A DNA stretch of 40,011 nucleotides from Treponema sp. (lineage in GTDB: Bacteria > Spirochaetota > Spirochaetia > Treponematales > Breznakiellaceae), in assembly GCA_009777335.1 (NCBI GenBank), contig WRMC01000016.1:1-40011 (forward strand). The letters run 5' to 3'. The first letter of the stretch is position 1; each line of letters starts with the position of its first letter. Both the position numbers and the translations under genes were made by a program. The notes beneath the pieces were generated by a model. That model had not been told where the DNA came from and did no database searches. It saw only the letters and a program-made list of their open reading frames with translations. Positions 30,026-36,789 of the stretch are shown piece by piece.

Positions 30026-31126
30026 TTAGCGGCCTATGGTGATGGTGCCGTAGTAAAGGCCCCCCTGGGCCATGGTCTGGTAGGTATTAACCCCCAGGAA
30101 GGTCCTCAAGATTTCTGCCGCCTTGTCGGCAATGTTTATGTCCGAAAACTGCTGGGGGAAAAGGACTATCCCTGCATAGTAGGCATTAATAAAGGCATAG
30201 GTGGTGTTGGTGTTGGCAAAGTTGAAGGCCGGCATGGTATAGACCCGGCCCTCCCGGACCGCCCTCAGGGAATTAAAGAAGGCCGGATTGGTCTGGTACT
30301 CCTCGTTCACCAGATCCATGTTGCCCGGATCCAAAAAGATCACGTCCGGGTCCCAGATAACCAGGCTCTCGAGGCTCGCCTCATAGAAGCCGGGGATGGA
30401 GGGGTCGTAGGCCACATTCCGGGCATTGATGGCATCGAAGATCCCAAAGACCGAGTAGGTCCCCGCAATGCCCCGGCGGCCGTTCCAGGTCACCGCCCCG
30501 GCGTAGGCCCCCTGACGCTGAGCTGCGGGGATGTCGGCGGTGCGGCGGTTAAGGTCCGCCAGCATGTTGTCCATGTAGGCCAGGATGGTTTCCCCCCGGG
30601 CCTGGACCCCCACCGCATCGGCAAAGACCCGGACGGCGGCATAAAAGCTCGCCGGTGCCAGGCCCGTATCATGCTCGATGGAGACCACGGGGATCCCCGT
30701 CTGGCGCTGCAGCTCATCCGCCGCTTCCCGGGTATAGGCGGCGATGATCAGGTCCGGATTTAAGAGGATGATCTCCTCCGGAAAGGCATTGTTGTTCCCG
30801 CTGCCCCCCCCGGAGCCCACTAAGGGCAGGGTCCTAAAAAATTCGAAATGGACCGGGTTATAGTCCCGGACCACCGTCATGTTTTCGGTGTTATAGCGCT
30901 CGGCCCCCACATGCATGGGGATAACCCCCAGGTAGGCGGCGATTCGGGGGGCTCCGGGGCCCAGGGTGATAATCCGCTCCACCTGGTTGGGGATCCTCAC
31001 CCGCCGGCCCGTCACATCGGTGATGGTCCTGGTGCCGTCCCGGCTCCGCTCAGAATTCCCAAAGGCACTGAGGGCGAAGACCGGCACAAGCAGCATACAC
31101 AAAAACGAAATAATGTTTCTTTTCAC
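30026..31126 (-). CDS. Periplasmic metal/chelate-binding protein of the FecBCD-type importer
   Basis: A 366-residue TroA/FecB-type binding protein with a signal peptide (ISFLCMLLVPVFALSAFG) and the family pattern: TITDVTGRRVRIPNQVERII, GAERYNTENM, EEIILLNPDLIIAAYT, DPDVIFLDPGNMDL and the late FNSLRAVREGRVYTMPAFN. GTG 31126 is the start, with GGAGGA five bases upstream. The upstream DNA (31141-31169) contains two palindromes that may be an operator. It probably loads a chelated metal onto the permease; nickel is suggested only by the lar genes downstream. Confidence 0.9.
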   Translation of the reverse strand: MKRNIISFLCMLLVPVFALSAFGNSERSRDGTRTITDVTGRRVRIPNQVERIITLGPGAPRIAAYLGVIPMHVGAERYNTENMTVVRDYNPVHFEFFRTLPLVGSGGGSGNNNAFPEEIILLNPDLIIAAYTREAADELQRQTGIPVVSIEHDTGLAPASFYAAVRVFADAVGVQARGETILAYMDNMLADLNRRTADIPAAQRQGAYAGAVTWNGRRGIAGTYSVFGIFDAINARNVAYDPSIPGFYEASLESLVIWDPDVIFLDPGNMDLVNEEYQTNPAFFNSLRAVREGRVYTMPAFNFANTNTTYAFINAYYAGIVLFPQQFSDINIADKAAEILRTFLGVNTYQTMAQGGLYYGTITIGR

Positions 31127-31140
31127 AAGTTTCCTCCATC

Positions 31141-31169
31141 CATAGTTATTAACTATGATAATTAATTAT
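31141..31169. promoter_or_regulatory. Candidate operator: two adjacent palindromes before the importer operon
   Basis: CATAGTTATTAACTATG (31141-31157) is a perfect 8-1-8 inverted repeat. It is followed at once by ATAATTAATTAT (31158-31169), also a perfect palindrome. They occupy the 39-bp gap before the GTG at 31126 and reach into the stop codon of the upstream BMP gene. The form resembles sites of dimeric metal-responsive repressors (Fur, NikR or DtxR type), but the bases match no single consensus closely. Confidence 0.5.
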
Positions 31170-32323
31170 GGCAATTGTTCCACATTACGGTAATACCAGT
31201 TCATCTCCCGCAAAATCTCCCGGTCCGAGAGGGTCCCCCCGGGGTTTCCCACGGTCCCCCCTTCGTTGGTTTCCATGACTCCGTCGAAGACGTTAAAGCC
31301 CCCCTGGCGTATCCTCTGGCGGGCTTCCCCTATAGCCTCTTCGGCCCCCGGGGGAGCGAGGAGGGGGTTCAATTCCGTCAGATCGATGGCCCCCTCGTGG
31401 AGGCCGAAGTAATGGGTCTGGGGGACAAAGGTCCCCTCGATGACACTCTGGACGAACTGGGTATAGAGGGCCCCCCAGTAGAGGACCACCGAGGCGATGA
31501 CCGCATCGGGGGCCGCATCCTTCATGTCCGCGTTGTAGCCTATGGCCCAAACCCCGGCCCGGCTGGCGGCAATTTGAGCCGAGGGGGTGTTGGCATGGGA
31601 GGTGATCACATCACAGCCCGCAGCAATGAGGGCGTTGGCCGCCGTGGTTTCCCCCATGGGATCGTACCAGCTATGGGTAACACTTACCAGCACCCGGGCA
31701 TCGGGATTCACCGAGGCGGCCCCCATGGCAAAGGCATTGATTCCCCCGGTGACCTCGCTGTTATCCCGTCCCCGGGCCGCCACATAGCCTATCAGATTAG
31801 TCTCGGTCCTTAAGCCCGCCAGGATTCCTGCCAGATAGCGGCCCTGGTAGAGCCGGATGGAATAGTTGGCGAAGTTCCGCTCATTAAAGCGGTTCCCCGT
31901 GGCATGGGCAAAGACTACCGATGGGAACTCCCGGGCCAGCCGCTCTATCACATCCATGTATTCGAAGCTCATGGCGATGATCAGGTTGGCCCCCTCGGCG
32001 ATGCAATCCCTCAGGGCCCCCTCGGTGGCCGCCTGGTCCTGGGTAAAGACATTGGTCTTTCGGATAATCTGATGATCCTCAAGACCTAACCTCTCCTGCA
32101 TCACCAGGGTGCCCTGAAACTGGGCCTGGTCAAAGAGGGAATCGCTGTGGATCTCGTTGGGGTGGATGACCCCTATGACCACCCGCTCCCGGGGAAAGGG
32201 CCGCCCGGGTTCCCAGTCCTGGGGCTCCGGAGTTTTGCTGCAGCCCGAAAGAATGAGGGCTCCGACTAAAAAACCAAGGATGTAGATTTGATTGTGTGTG
32301 TTTCGCCGATGGTTTTTGTTCAC
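31166..32323 (-). CDS. BMP family (PnrA-like) substrate-binding lipoprotein, copy 2
   Basis: A 385-residue lipoprotein. GTG 32323 is chosen: it has AGGGAGA five bases upstream and starts the signal ILGFLVGALILSGC; the upstream extension overlaps the previous gene. BMP motifs are VIGVIHPNEIHSDSLFDQAQ, GANLIIAMSFEYMDVIERLA, VVFAHATGNRFNERNF, YQGRYLAGILAGL and EVTGGINAFAMGAASVNPDA. The family (PF02608) binds purine nucleosides or related solutes outside the cell membrane; Treponema TmpC/PnrA is a known member. It is a clear paralogue of the adjacent gene at 32334-33455. No RbsA-like ATPase or permease is next to it. Confidence 0.92.
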   Translation of the reverse strand: MNKNHRRNTHNQIYILGFLVGALILSGCSKTPEPQDWEPGRPFPRERVVIGVIHPNEIHSDSLFDQAQFQGTLVMQERLGLEDHQIIRKTNVFTQDQAATEGALRDCIAEGANLIIAMSFEYMDVIERLAREFPSVVFAHATGNRFNERNFANYSIRLYQGRYLAGILAGLRTETNLIGYVAARGRDNSEVTGGINAFAMGAASVNPDARVLVSVTHSWYDPMGETTAANALIAAGCDVITSHANTPSAQIAASRAGVWAIGYNADMKDAAPDAVIASVVLYWGALYTQFVQSVIEGTFVPQTHYFGLHEGAIDLTELNPLLAPPGAEEAIGEARQRIRQGGFNVFDGVMETNEGGTVGNPGGTLSDREILREMNWYYRNVEQLP

Positions 32324-32333
32324 ATGTTTCTCC

Positions 32334-33455
32334 CTATAGTTCCTCAACCGTATGGTAGTACCAATCGATGCCAAATTGAACTTCAAAGTCCGGCAGGGCC
32401 GCCCCCGCTCTGCCTATGGTGGCCCCCTCGTTGGTCCGCAGGGGGCCGCTAAAGAGGATTAGTTCTTCGGTCTCTATGCGCCGCCTCTCTTCGTTTACCA
32501 GGGCATAGGTGGCGGGGTCCAGGGGGACCACCGAGCTGATGGGGGAGAGGTCTATGATGCCGTCGGCCAGGGAACCATACCAGGGTTCGGTGCTAAAGCT
32601 GCCATCCATGATGCTTTCGACCAGGTGTATATAGTAGGCCCCCCAATGCCAGAGCACCGAGGTGATTACCGCCTCGGGGGCATCGTGGCTCATGTCGGTG
32701 TTATAGCCTATGCCCCAGACCCCGGCCCGCTGGGCTTCTATCTGGGGGTTCGCCGTATCCACATGCTGGGCCAGGATGTCACAGCCCGCGGCGATTAGAT
32801 CCCGGGCCGCCTGGGTTTCTCCCATGGGGTCAAACCAGCTATGGGTGACCTTAACCAGAACCCGGGCCTCCGGGTTTACCCGCTCCACCCCCATGGCAAA
32901 GGCATTGATGCCCCCGGTGACTTCGCTGTTCTCCCTCCCCCAGGCGGCCACATAGCCTATCCTGTTGGTCTGGGTCTTAAGCCCCGCGATGACGCCAGAA
33001 AGATAGCGGGCCTGGTAGACCCGGCCAAAATAGTTGGTAAAGTTAGTGTCATTGTTCCTATAGCCCGAGGCATGGGCAAAGACCACCCCAGGGTACTCCC
33101 TGGCCATCTGCTCACAGGCATCCATATAACCCCAGCTAGTGGCCACGATGATGTTGGCCCCCCGAGCGATAAGCTCCCGCATGGCGCTCTCTATGGCCTG
33201 GGGGTTCGAGTAGTCTATGTTTATCCGGTACAGGAGCTGATCATTCCTCAGATTAAGGTACTCCTGCATCTCCCAGATCCCGTTCTGATGGGCCACCGCA
33301 TATCCGGCATCCTCGTCAAAGGGGTTGGAAATATGAATCACCCCCACCATGACTTCCTCCTTGGCCAGGGGCATACCGGGCCGCCATTGGGCCTCCCGGC
33401 AGGAGAGAAGGGTCAGCCCCAAAACAAGGGCCCAGATGATCAAAGATTTCTTCAT
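32334..33455 (-). CDS. BMP family (PnrA-like) substrate-binding lipoprotein, copy 1
   Basis: A 373-residue lipoprotein starting at ATG 33455 (AGAGGA eight bases upstream; signal IIWALVLGLTLLSC). Shared blocks with the next gene are VMVGVIHISNPFDE, GANIIVATSWGYMDACEQMA, GRVYQARYLSGVIAGL, SEVTGGINAFAMGVERVNPE and VKVTHSWFDPMGETQAA. The stop lies eleven bases before the start of copy 2, so the pair is co-transcribed and clearly a tandem duplication. Nucleoside or similar uptake is likely. Differences in the ligand-facing regions (HVDTANPQIEAQ here, HANTPSAQIAAS there) suggest related but not identical ligands. Confidence 0.92.
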   Translation of the reverse strand: MKKSLIIWALVLGLTLLSCREAQWRPGMPLAKEEVMVGVIHISNPFDEDAGYAVAHQNGIWEMQEYLNLRNDQLLYRINIDYSNPQAIESAMRELIARGANIIVATSWGYMDACEQMAREYPGVVFAHASGYRNNDTNFTNYFGRVYQARYLSGVIAGLKTQTNRIGYVAAWGRENSEVTGGINAFAMGVERVNPEARVLVKVTHSWFDPMGETQAARDLIAAGCDILAQHVDTANPQIEAQRAGVWGIGYNTDMSHDAPEAVITSVLWHWGAYYIHLVESIMDGSFSTEPWYGSLADGIIDLSPISSVVPLDPATYALVNEERRRIETEELILFSGPLRTNEGATIGRAGAALPDFEVQFGIDWYYHTVEEL

Positions 33456-33507
33456 TATAATAGTCCTCTGTTTAAAAACGTAAAACCAATTTTGCCATTG
33501 AAGGGAA

Positions 33508-34122
33508 CTAAAGATCAACCTTAAAGGTCTGCCGCCGGTTCTGCCTCTCCTCGAAGGTGTTCAGGTCCAGGTTAAAGCGCCGCTCCGCCTCCAGGGTGGT
33601 GGGGGGCCCGTGGCCCGGCAGGATGGTGTAGTCCCCCGGAAGGGAGAAGATCTTGCTCCGCAGGGAGTTCACCTGGGCCGCCGCCCCGTAGGAGCTAATG
33701 GTGGTCCCCATAAAACCCGCACTGAGGGCGTCGCCGGTAAAGAGGAGGCGGCCGATCCGGAAGACCGCTGAATCTGCCGAGTGGCCGGGGATGGAAATCA
33801 CCTCCACCTTAAAGGTCCCCAGGGTAAAGGTTTCGCCGTCCCTGACCTTGGTGGTCCTGCATTCCCGAACCACCGGATTTATGGCAAAGATTTCGGTGTC
33901 GTAGATCTTGAGGATGGTCCTAATCCCCATGGCATGGTCGCTGTGATCATGGGTCAGGAGGATACCCCGGAGCTTGTAATTATTGTCTTCGATGCGGCCC
34001 AGGATGTTGGCGTCCATGTTTCCGGGATCTATGATGATCGCCTCCAGGGGCTCCGGTTCCTGGGTGCCCAGGATGTAACAGTTGCTAAAGCCCAGGGGGC
34101 AGTAATTAAAATAGAGCCTCAC
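33508..34122 (-). CDS. MBL-fold hydrolase, glyoxalase II-like
   Basis: A 204-residue metallo-hydrolase. GTG 34122 is chosen (GGAGGAG five bases upstream); its GTGA overlaps the stop of the pentapeptide gene. Metal-binding motifs are THDHSDHAMGI (HDHSDH at residues 58-63), ISIPGHSADSAVFRIG, LLFTGDALSAG and YTILPGHGPPTTLEAE. The short form with this order is typical of hydroxyacylglutathione-hydrolase-like enzymes (YcbL group), which act on small thioesters. It precedes the BMP lipoproteins by about 50 bp. Substrate not proven. Confidence 0.9.
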   Translation of the reverse strand: MRLYFNYCPLGFSNCYILGTQEPEPLEAIIIDPGNMDANILGRIEDNNYKLRGILLTHDHSDHAMGIRTILKIYDTEIFAINPVVRECRTTKVRDGETFTLGTFKVEVISIPGHSADSAVFRIGRLLFTGDALSAGFMGTTISSYGAAAQVNSLRSKIFSLPGDYTILPGHGPPTTLEAERRFNLDLNTFEERQNRRQTFKVDL

Positions 34123-34712
34123 CGGTACTCCTCCATCTCGAAGACCGCCTCGGCGGTGTTGGAGGACCGAAAGGAAATTTCTTCCCGCCGGGTGTTGATA
34201 AAATTGGTCCGTTTTAAATTGCAATCAATAAAATCGGTCCTGATTATGCTGGAATAGACAAAGCGGCTGTTATAGAGGTTGGTCTTGTTAAAGGTGGAGT
34301 CGCTGATGAAGGTTCCGCAGAAGTTAATGTTTACCAGCTCCGAGCCTTCAAAGGTAGAGTCCCGGATGGTAGCCCCTGCCATGGAAGAAAATTGAAGATC
34401 TCCCCGGGAAAAATCGCAGAAGCTGAGGGTGGTAAAATCGAAGAAACACATGCGCATAACGGCTCCGGTAAAGAGGCACATGGAAAAGTGGGCCCCCGAA
34501 AAATTACAACCGTAGAACTGGCGGTTTGAAAAATCGGTCCCCTCAAAATGGAGCCCCGTCAAGGAAAGATCCCTAATCTGCCTGCGTTCGGCTATATGGG
34601 CCCCCAGGCGCTGGGATTCGGCGGTTGAATCTGCCGAATGGATGGCGCAGAGGAGGGACCCGGAAATGGCGGGCCGGCCGCAGCCGGCGGCACAGGGGCT
34701 CAAGATGAACAT
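34119..34712 (-). CDS. Pentapeptide-repeat protein with N-terminal Cys/His zinc-like motif
   Basis: About 197 residues from ATG 34712 (MFILSPCAAGCGRPAISG); longer starts at 34739 and 34799 are possible but lie upstream of the -10 box. The N-terminus has a Cys/His cluster (CAAGC...LCAIH) that could bind zinc. From residue about 50 to 185 almost every fifth residue is Phe, Leu or Ile in A/S/N-F-x-x patterns (FEGTDFSNRQFYGCNFSGAH, STFNKTNLYNSRFVYSS, TDFIDCNLKRTNFI), the quadrilateral beta-helix of pentapeptide repeats. Role unknown; some relatives shield DNA gyrase. Confidence 0.8.
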   Translation of the reverse strand: MFILSPCAAGCGRPAISGSLLCAIHSADSTAESQRLGAHIAERRQIRDLSLTGLHFEGTDFSNRQFYGCNFSGAHFSMCLFTGAVMRMCFFDFTTLSFCDFSRGDLQFSSMAGATIRDSTFEGSELVNINFCGTFISDSTFNKTNLYNSRFVYSSIIRTDFIDCNLKRTNFINTRREEISFRSSNTAEAVFEMEEYR

Positions 34713-34769
34713 GAAAAAAGTATAGCAAGTCTCTCTCATCTTGAGTAGTAAGGCTCCATTTAGTATGAT
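34699..34769. promoter_or_regulatory. Divergent promoter region bounded by a 10-bp inverted repeat
   Basis: CTCAAGATGA (34699-34708) and TCATCTTGAG (34736-34745) are perfect inverted copies. Plus promoter: TTGAGT (34741-34746), 17 bp, TATGAT (34764-34769), 5 nt to ATG 34775. Minus -10: TATACT (34724-34719), 6 nt to ATG 34712. One repeat arm overlaps the plus -35 and the other overlaps the minus gene's first codons, so a dimeric regulator could act on both. Confidence 0.5.
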
Positions 34770-34774
34770 GAACC

Positions 34775-35056
34775 ATGTGCTGGTACTGCGGTTCATCAAT
34801 TAAAGATCCCGAGCCCATAGGCAGGCAGCTGCGCTGCCCCGACTGCGGGAAGGATCTCCGGTCCTGTATGCACTGCCGCCATAACCTAAAAGATGGCTGC
34901 AAAGAAGCCCAGGCCGAAAAGATCCAGGACAAGGAGAGGGCCAACTTCTGCGACTGGTTCTCCCTGGATGGCCGCTTCCGGCAGGAAGGCAAGCCCCAGG
35001 CCGGGGCCGCTGCCTCCGATTCAGCCAAGGCGGCCTTCAACAATTTATTTTCATAA
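34775..35056 (+). CDS. Small zinc-ribbon protein
   Basis: A 93-residue soluble protein. Residues 1-45 carry three CxxC pairs (CWYC, CPDC, CMHC) plus a His and a further Cys (CRHNLKDGC), which fit a zinc ribbon of the rubredoxin or treble-clef kind. The rest is charged and probably helical (EAQAEKIQDKERANFCDWF) with an Ala-rich end. No Shine-Dalgarno; a TATGAT box lies five bases before the ATG, suggesting a leaderless message. It is followed after only two bases by murI, so it is co-transcribed with cell-wall and ribosome genes. Function unknown. Confidence 0.8.
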   Translation: MCWYCGSSIKDPEPIGRQLRCPDCGKDLRSCMHCRHNLKDGCKEAQAEKIQDKERANFCDWFSLDGRFRQEGKPQAGAAASDSAKAAFNNLFS

Positions 35057-35058
35057 CC

Positions 35059-35853
35059 ATGAACAAACCCATCATCTTCCTTGATTCCGGCCTTGGCTGC
35101 CTCCCCTATGCTCATTTTTTCCGCTTCCGCAACGGGGCCGAAGACATCCTCTGCCTGGCCGACCGGGCCAACTTCCCCTACGGGCCCAAGACCAAAGAAG
35201 AGCTGACAACCCTGCTCCTGGACCTCACCGAGAGGGTCGTCCAGAAGTATGAACCTAAGATCTTCGTCATCGCCTGCAACACCGCCACCTTGAGCGCCCT
35301 GGATATCTTACAGGAAAGATTCAGCTCTCTCCCCTTTGTGGGGACCGTCCCGGCCGTAAAACCCGCGGTCAAGGCCAGCCGGCTCCGCTCCATAGGGGTC
35401 CTGGCCACCGCGCGGACCATCGCCGAGCCCCTCATAGGGGAACTGCGGGATCAGCATGGCAGGGACTGCCGCCTCATTCCCCGGGCGGCCCCGGAACTGG
35501 TGGAGTTTGTGGAACACCGCTACAGTGCTGCCTCCCTCCAGGAGCGCCGGGAAATGGCCCGCCGCTACACCGATCATTTCCGGGCTGCCGGGGCCGACAC
35601 CCTGGTTCTGGCCTGCACCCACTTCCTCCTCATGCGGGATGATTTTATCGCCGAGGCCGGGGAGGATATGGCGATCATCGATTCCCTTCTGGGGGTATGT
35701 AAGCGGATAGAATTCCTTTTGGACGAAGGCCGAAGGGCTCCTGCGGGGAGTGAAGGGGAGGCCCGGATTCTGGTCACTGGAACGGGACCCCTGGAACCCT
35801 ACTGGAAACACCTAAGCGGGGCCTACGATTTTACCCTGGACGGAAACCTGTGA
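35059..35853 (+). CDS. murI: Glutamate racemase
   Basis: A 264-residue racemase that makes D-glutamate for peptidoglycan. The two catalytic cysteines are present in the right places: Cys73 in FVIACNTATLSAL and Cys186 in LVLACTHFLLM. IIFLDSGLGCLPYAHFF and ADRANFPYGPKTKEEL are the usual N-terminal motifs, and VGTVPAVKPAV the third. The normal family motif FDSGVGGL is here LDSGLGCL, a mild change. The gene follows the zinc-ribbon gene by two bases and overlaps rsgA (GTGA). Confidence 0.94.
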   Translation: MNKPIIFLDSGLGCLPYAHFFRFRNGAEDILCLADRANFPYGPKTKEELTTLLLDLTERVVQKYEPKIFVIACNTATLSALDILQERFSSLPFVGTVPAVKPAVKASRLRSIGVLATARTIAEPLIGELRDQHGRDCRLIPRAAPELVEFVEHRYSAASLQERREMARRYTDHFRAAGADTLVLACTHFLLMRDDFIAEAGEDMAIIDSLLGVCKRIEFLLDEGRRAPAGSEGEARILVTGTGPLEPYWKHLSGAYDFTLDGNL

Positions 35854-36773
35854 GGGGTCTTGTCATCCGGGGCTCCCGGAACCTTTTTACGGTCCGCCCC
35901 GAAGGGAGCCAGGAGCTCCTGGAATGCCGCATTAAGGGAAAGGTCCTAAAGGGTGTGGAGGGCTATTATAACCCCCTGGCCCCGGGGGACCTGGTAGAGC
36001 TGGAGGGGGGCCAGATTGTGGGCTATGAAAAACGGCGGAACCTCTTTAGCCGATTCAACCAGAAGGGCCAGGCCCCCCAGATCCTGGCTTCCAACATAGA
36101 CCTGGTCCTCTGCCTGACGAGCCCCCTCTCCCCTCCCTTTAGGCCCCGCTTTATAGACCGGGTTCTCTTACAAGCTGACATCGAAGACATCCCGGCCATC
36201 ATCGTTTGCAATAAGATGGATCTGGCCCAGGACCTGGACCCCGACATGGAGGAGCGGCTCTCGGATTACGAGCGCATAGGCTACCCTCTCTTTCGGATCT
36301 CCGCCAAGACCGGCCAGGGGATGGATGATCTCCGGGATCGTCTGGGGGGGAATTTCTCGGTTCTGGTGGGCCAGTCGGGGGTGGGGAAGTCGAGCCTCGT
36401 AAAGGCCCTGATCCCCGATCTGGAGATAAAGATAGGAGCCATCAGCGAAAAGTTTGACCGGGGAAGACACACCACCACCCAGGGGGTCCTTCTTGAGCCC
36501 CCGGGGGCTGGCTACAGGATCATCGACACCCCAGGGGTCCGCCGCTTTGCCCCCGGCGGGGTCAGCCCCGAAGAACTGATCAATTATATGGTAGAGTTTG
36601 CTCCCCTTTCGGGGCAGTGCAGCTTCGGCCTTTCCTGTTCCCACCAGGTAGAGAAGGGTTGCAAGATCATGGAGGCGGTCCATGCGGGGGTCATCCACGA
36701 GGACCGCTACGAAAGTTACCTGAGGATCCGGGAAGAGCTGGCGGGGACCGCCAAGTATCCCGACCTGGATTAG
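35850..36773 (+). CDS. rsgA: Ribosome small-subunit-dependent GTPase A
   Basis: A 307-residue circularly permuted GTPase that helps mature the 30S subunit. An OB-fold is at the N-terminus; the GTPase motifs follow in permuted order: NKMDLAQDL (G4), ISAKTGQGMDDL (G5), GQSGVGKSSLVKAL (G1, about residue 174), DRGRHTTTQGV (G2) and IDTPGVRRF (G3). The C-terminal zinc-binding site is CSFGLSCSHQVEKGC. GTG 35850 overlaps the murI stop by four bases. All family elements are present. Confidence 0.95.
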   Translation: MRGLVIRGSRNLFTVRPEGSQELLECRIKGKVLKGVEGYYNPLAPGDLVELEGGQIVGYEKRRNLFSRFNQKGQAPQILASNIDLVLCLTSPLSPPFRPRFIDRVLLQADIEDIPAIIVCNKMDLAQDLDPDMEERLSDYERIGYPLFRISAKTGQGMDDLRDRLGGNFSVLVGQSGVGKSSLVKALIPDLEIKIGAISEKFDRGRHTTTQGVLLEPPGAGYRIIDTPGVRRFAPGGVSPEELINYMVEFAPLSGQCSFGLSCSHQVEKGCKIMEAVHAGVIHEDRYESYLRIREELAGTAKYPDLD

Positions 36774-36789
36774 GAAGAATCGAATCAAT

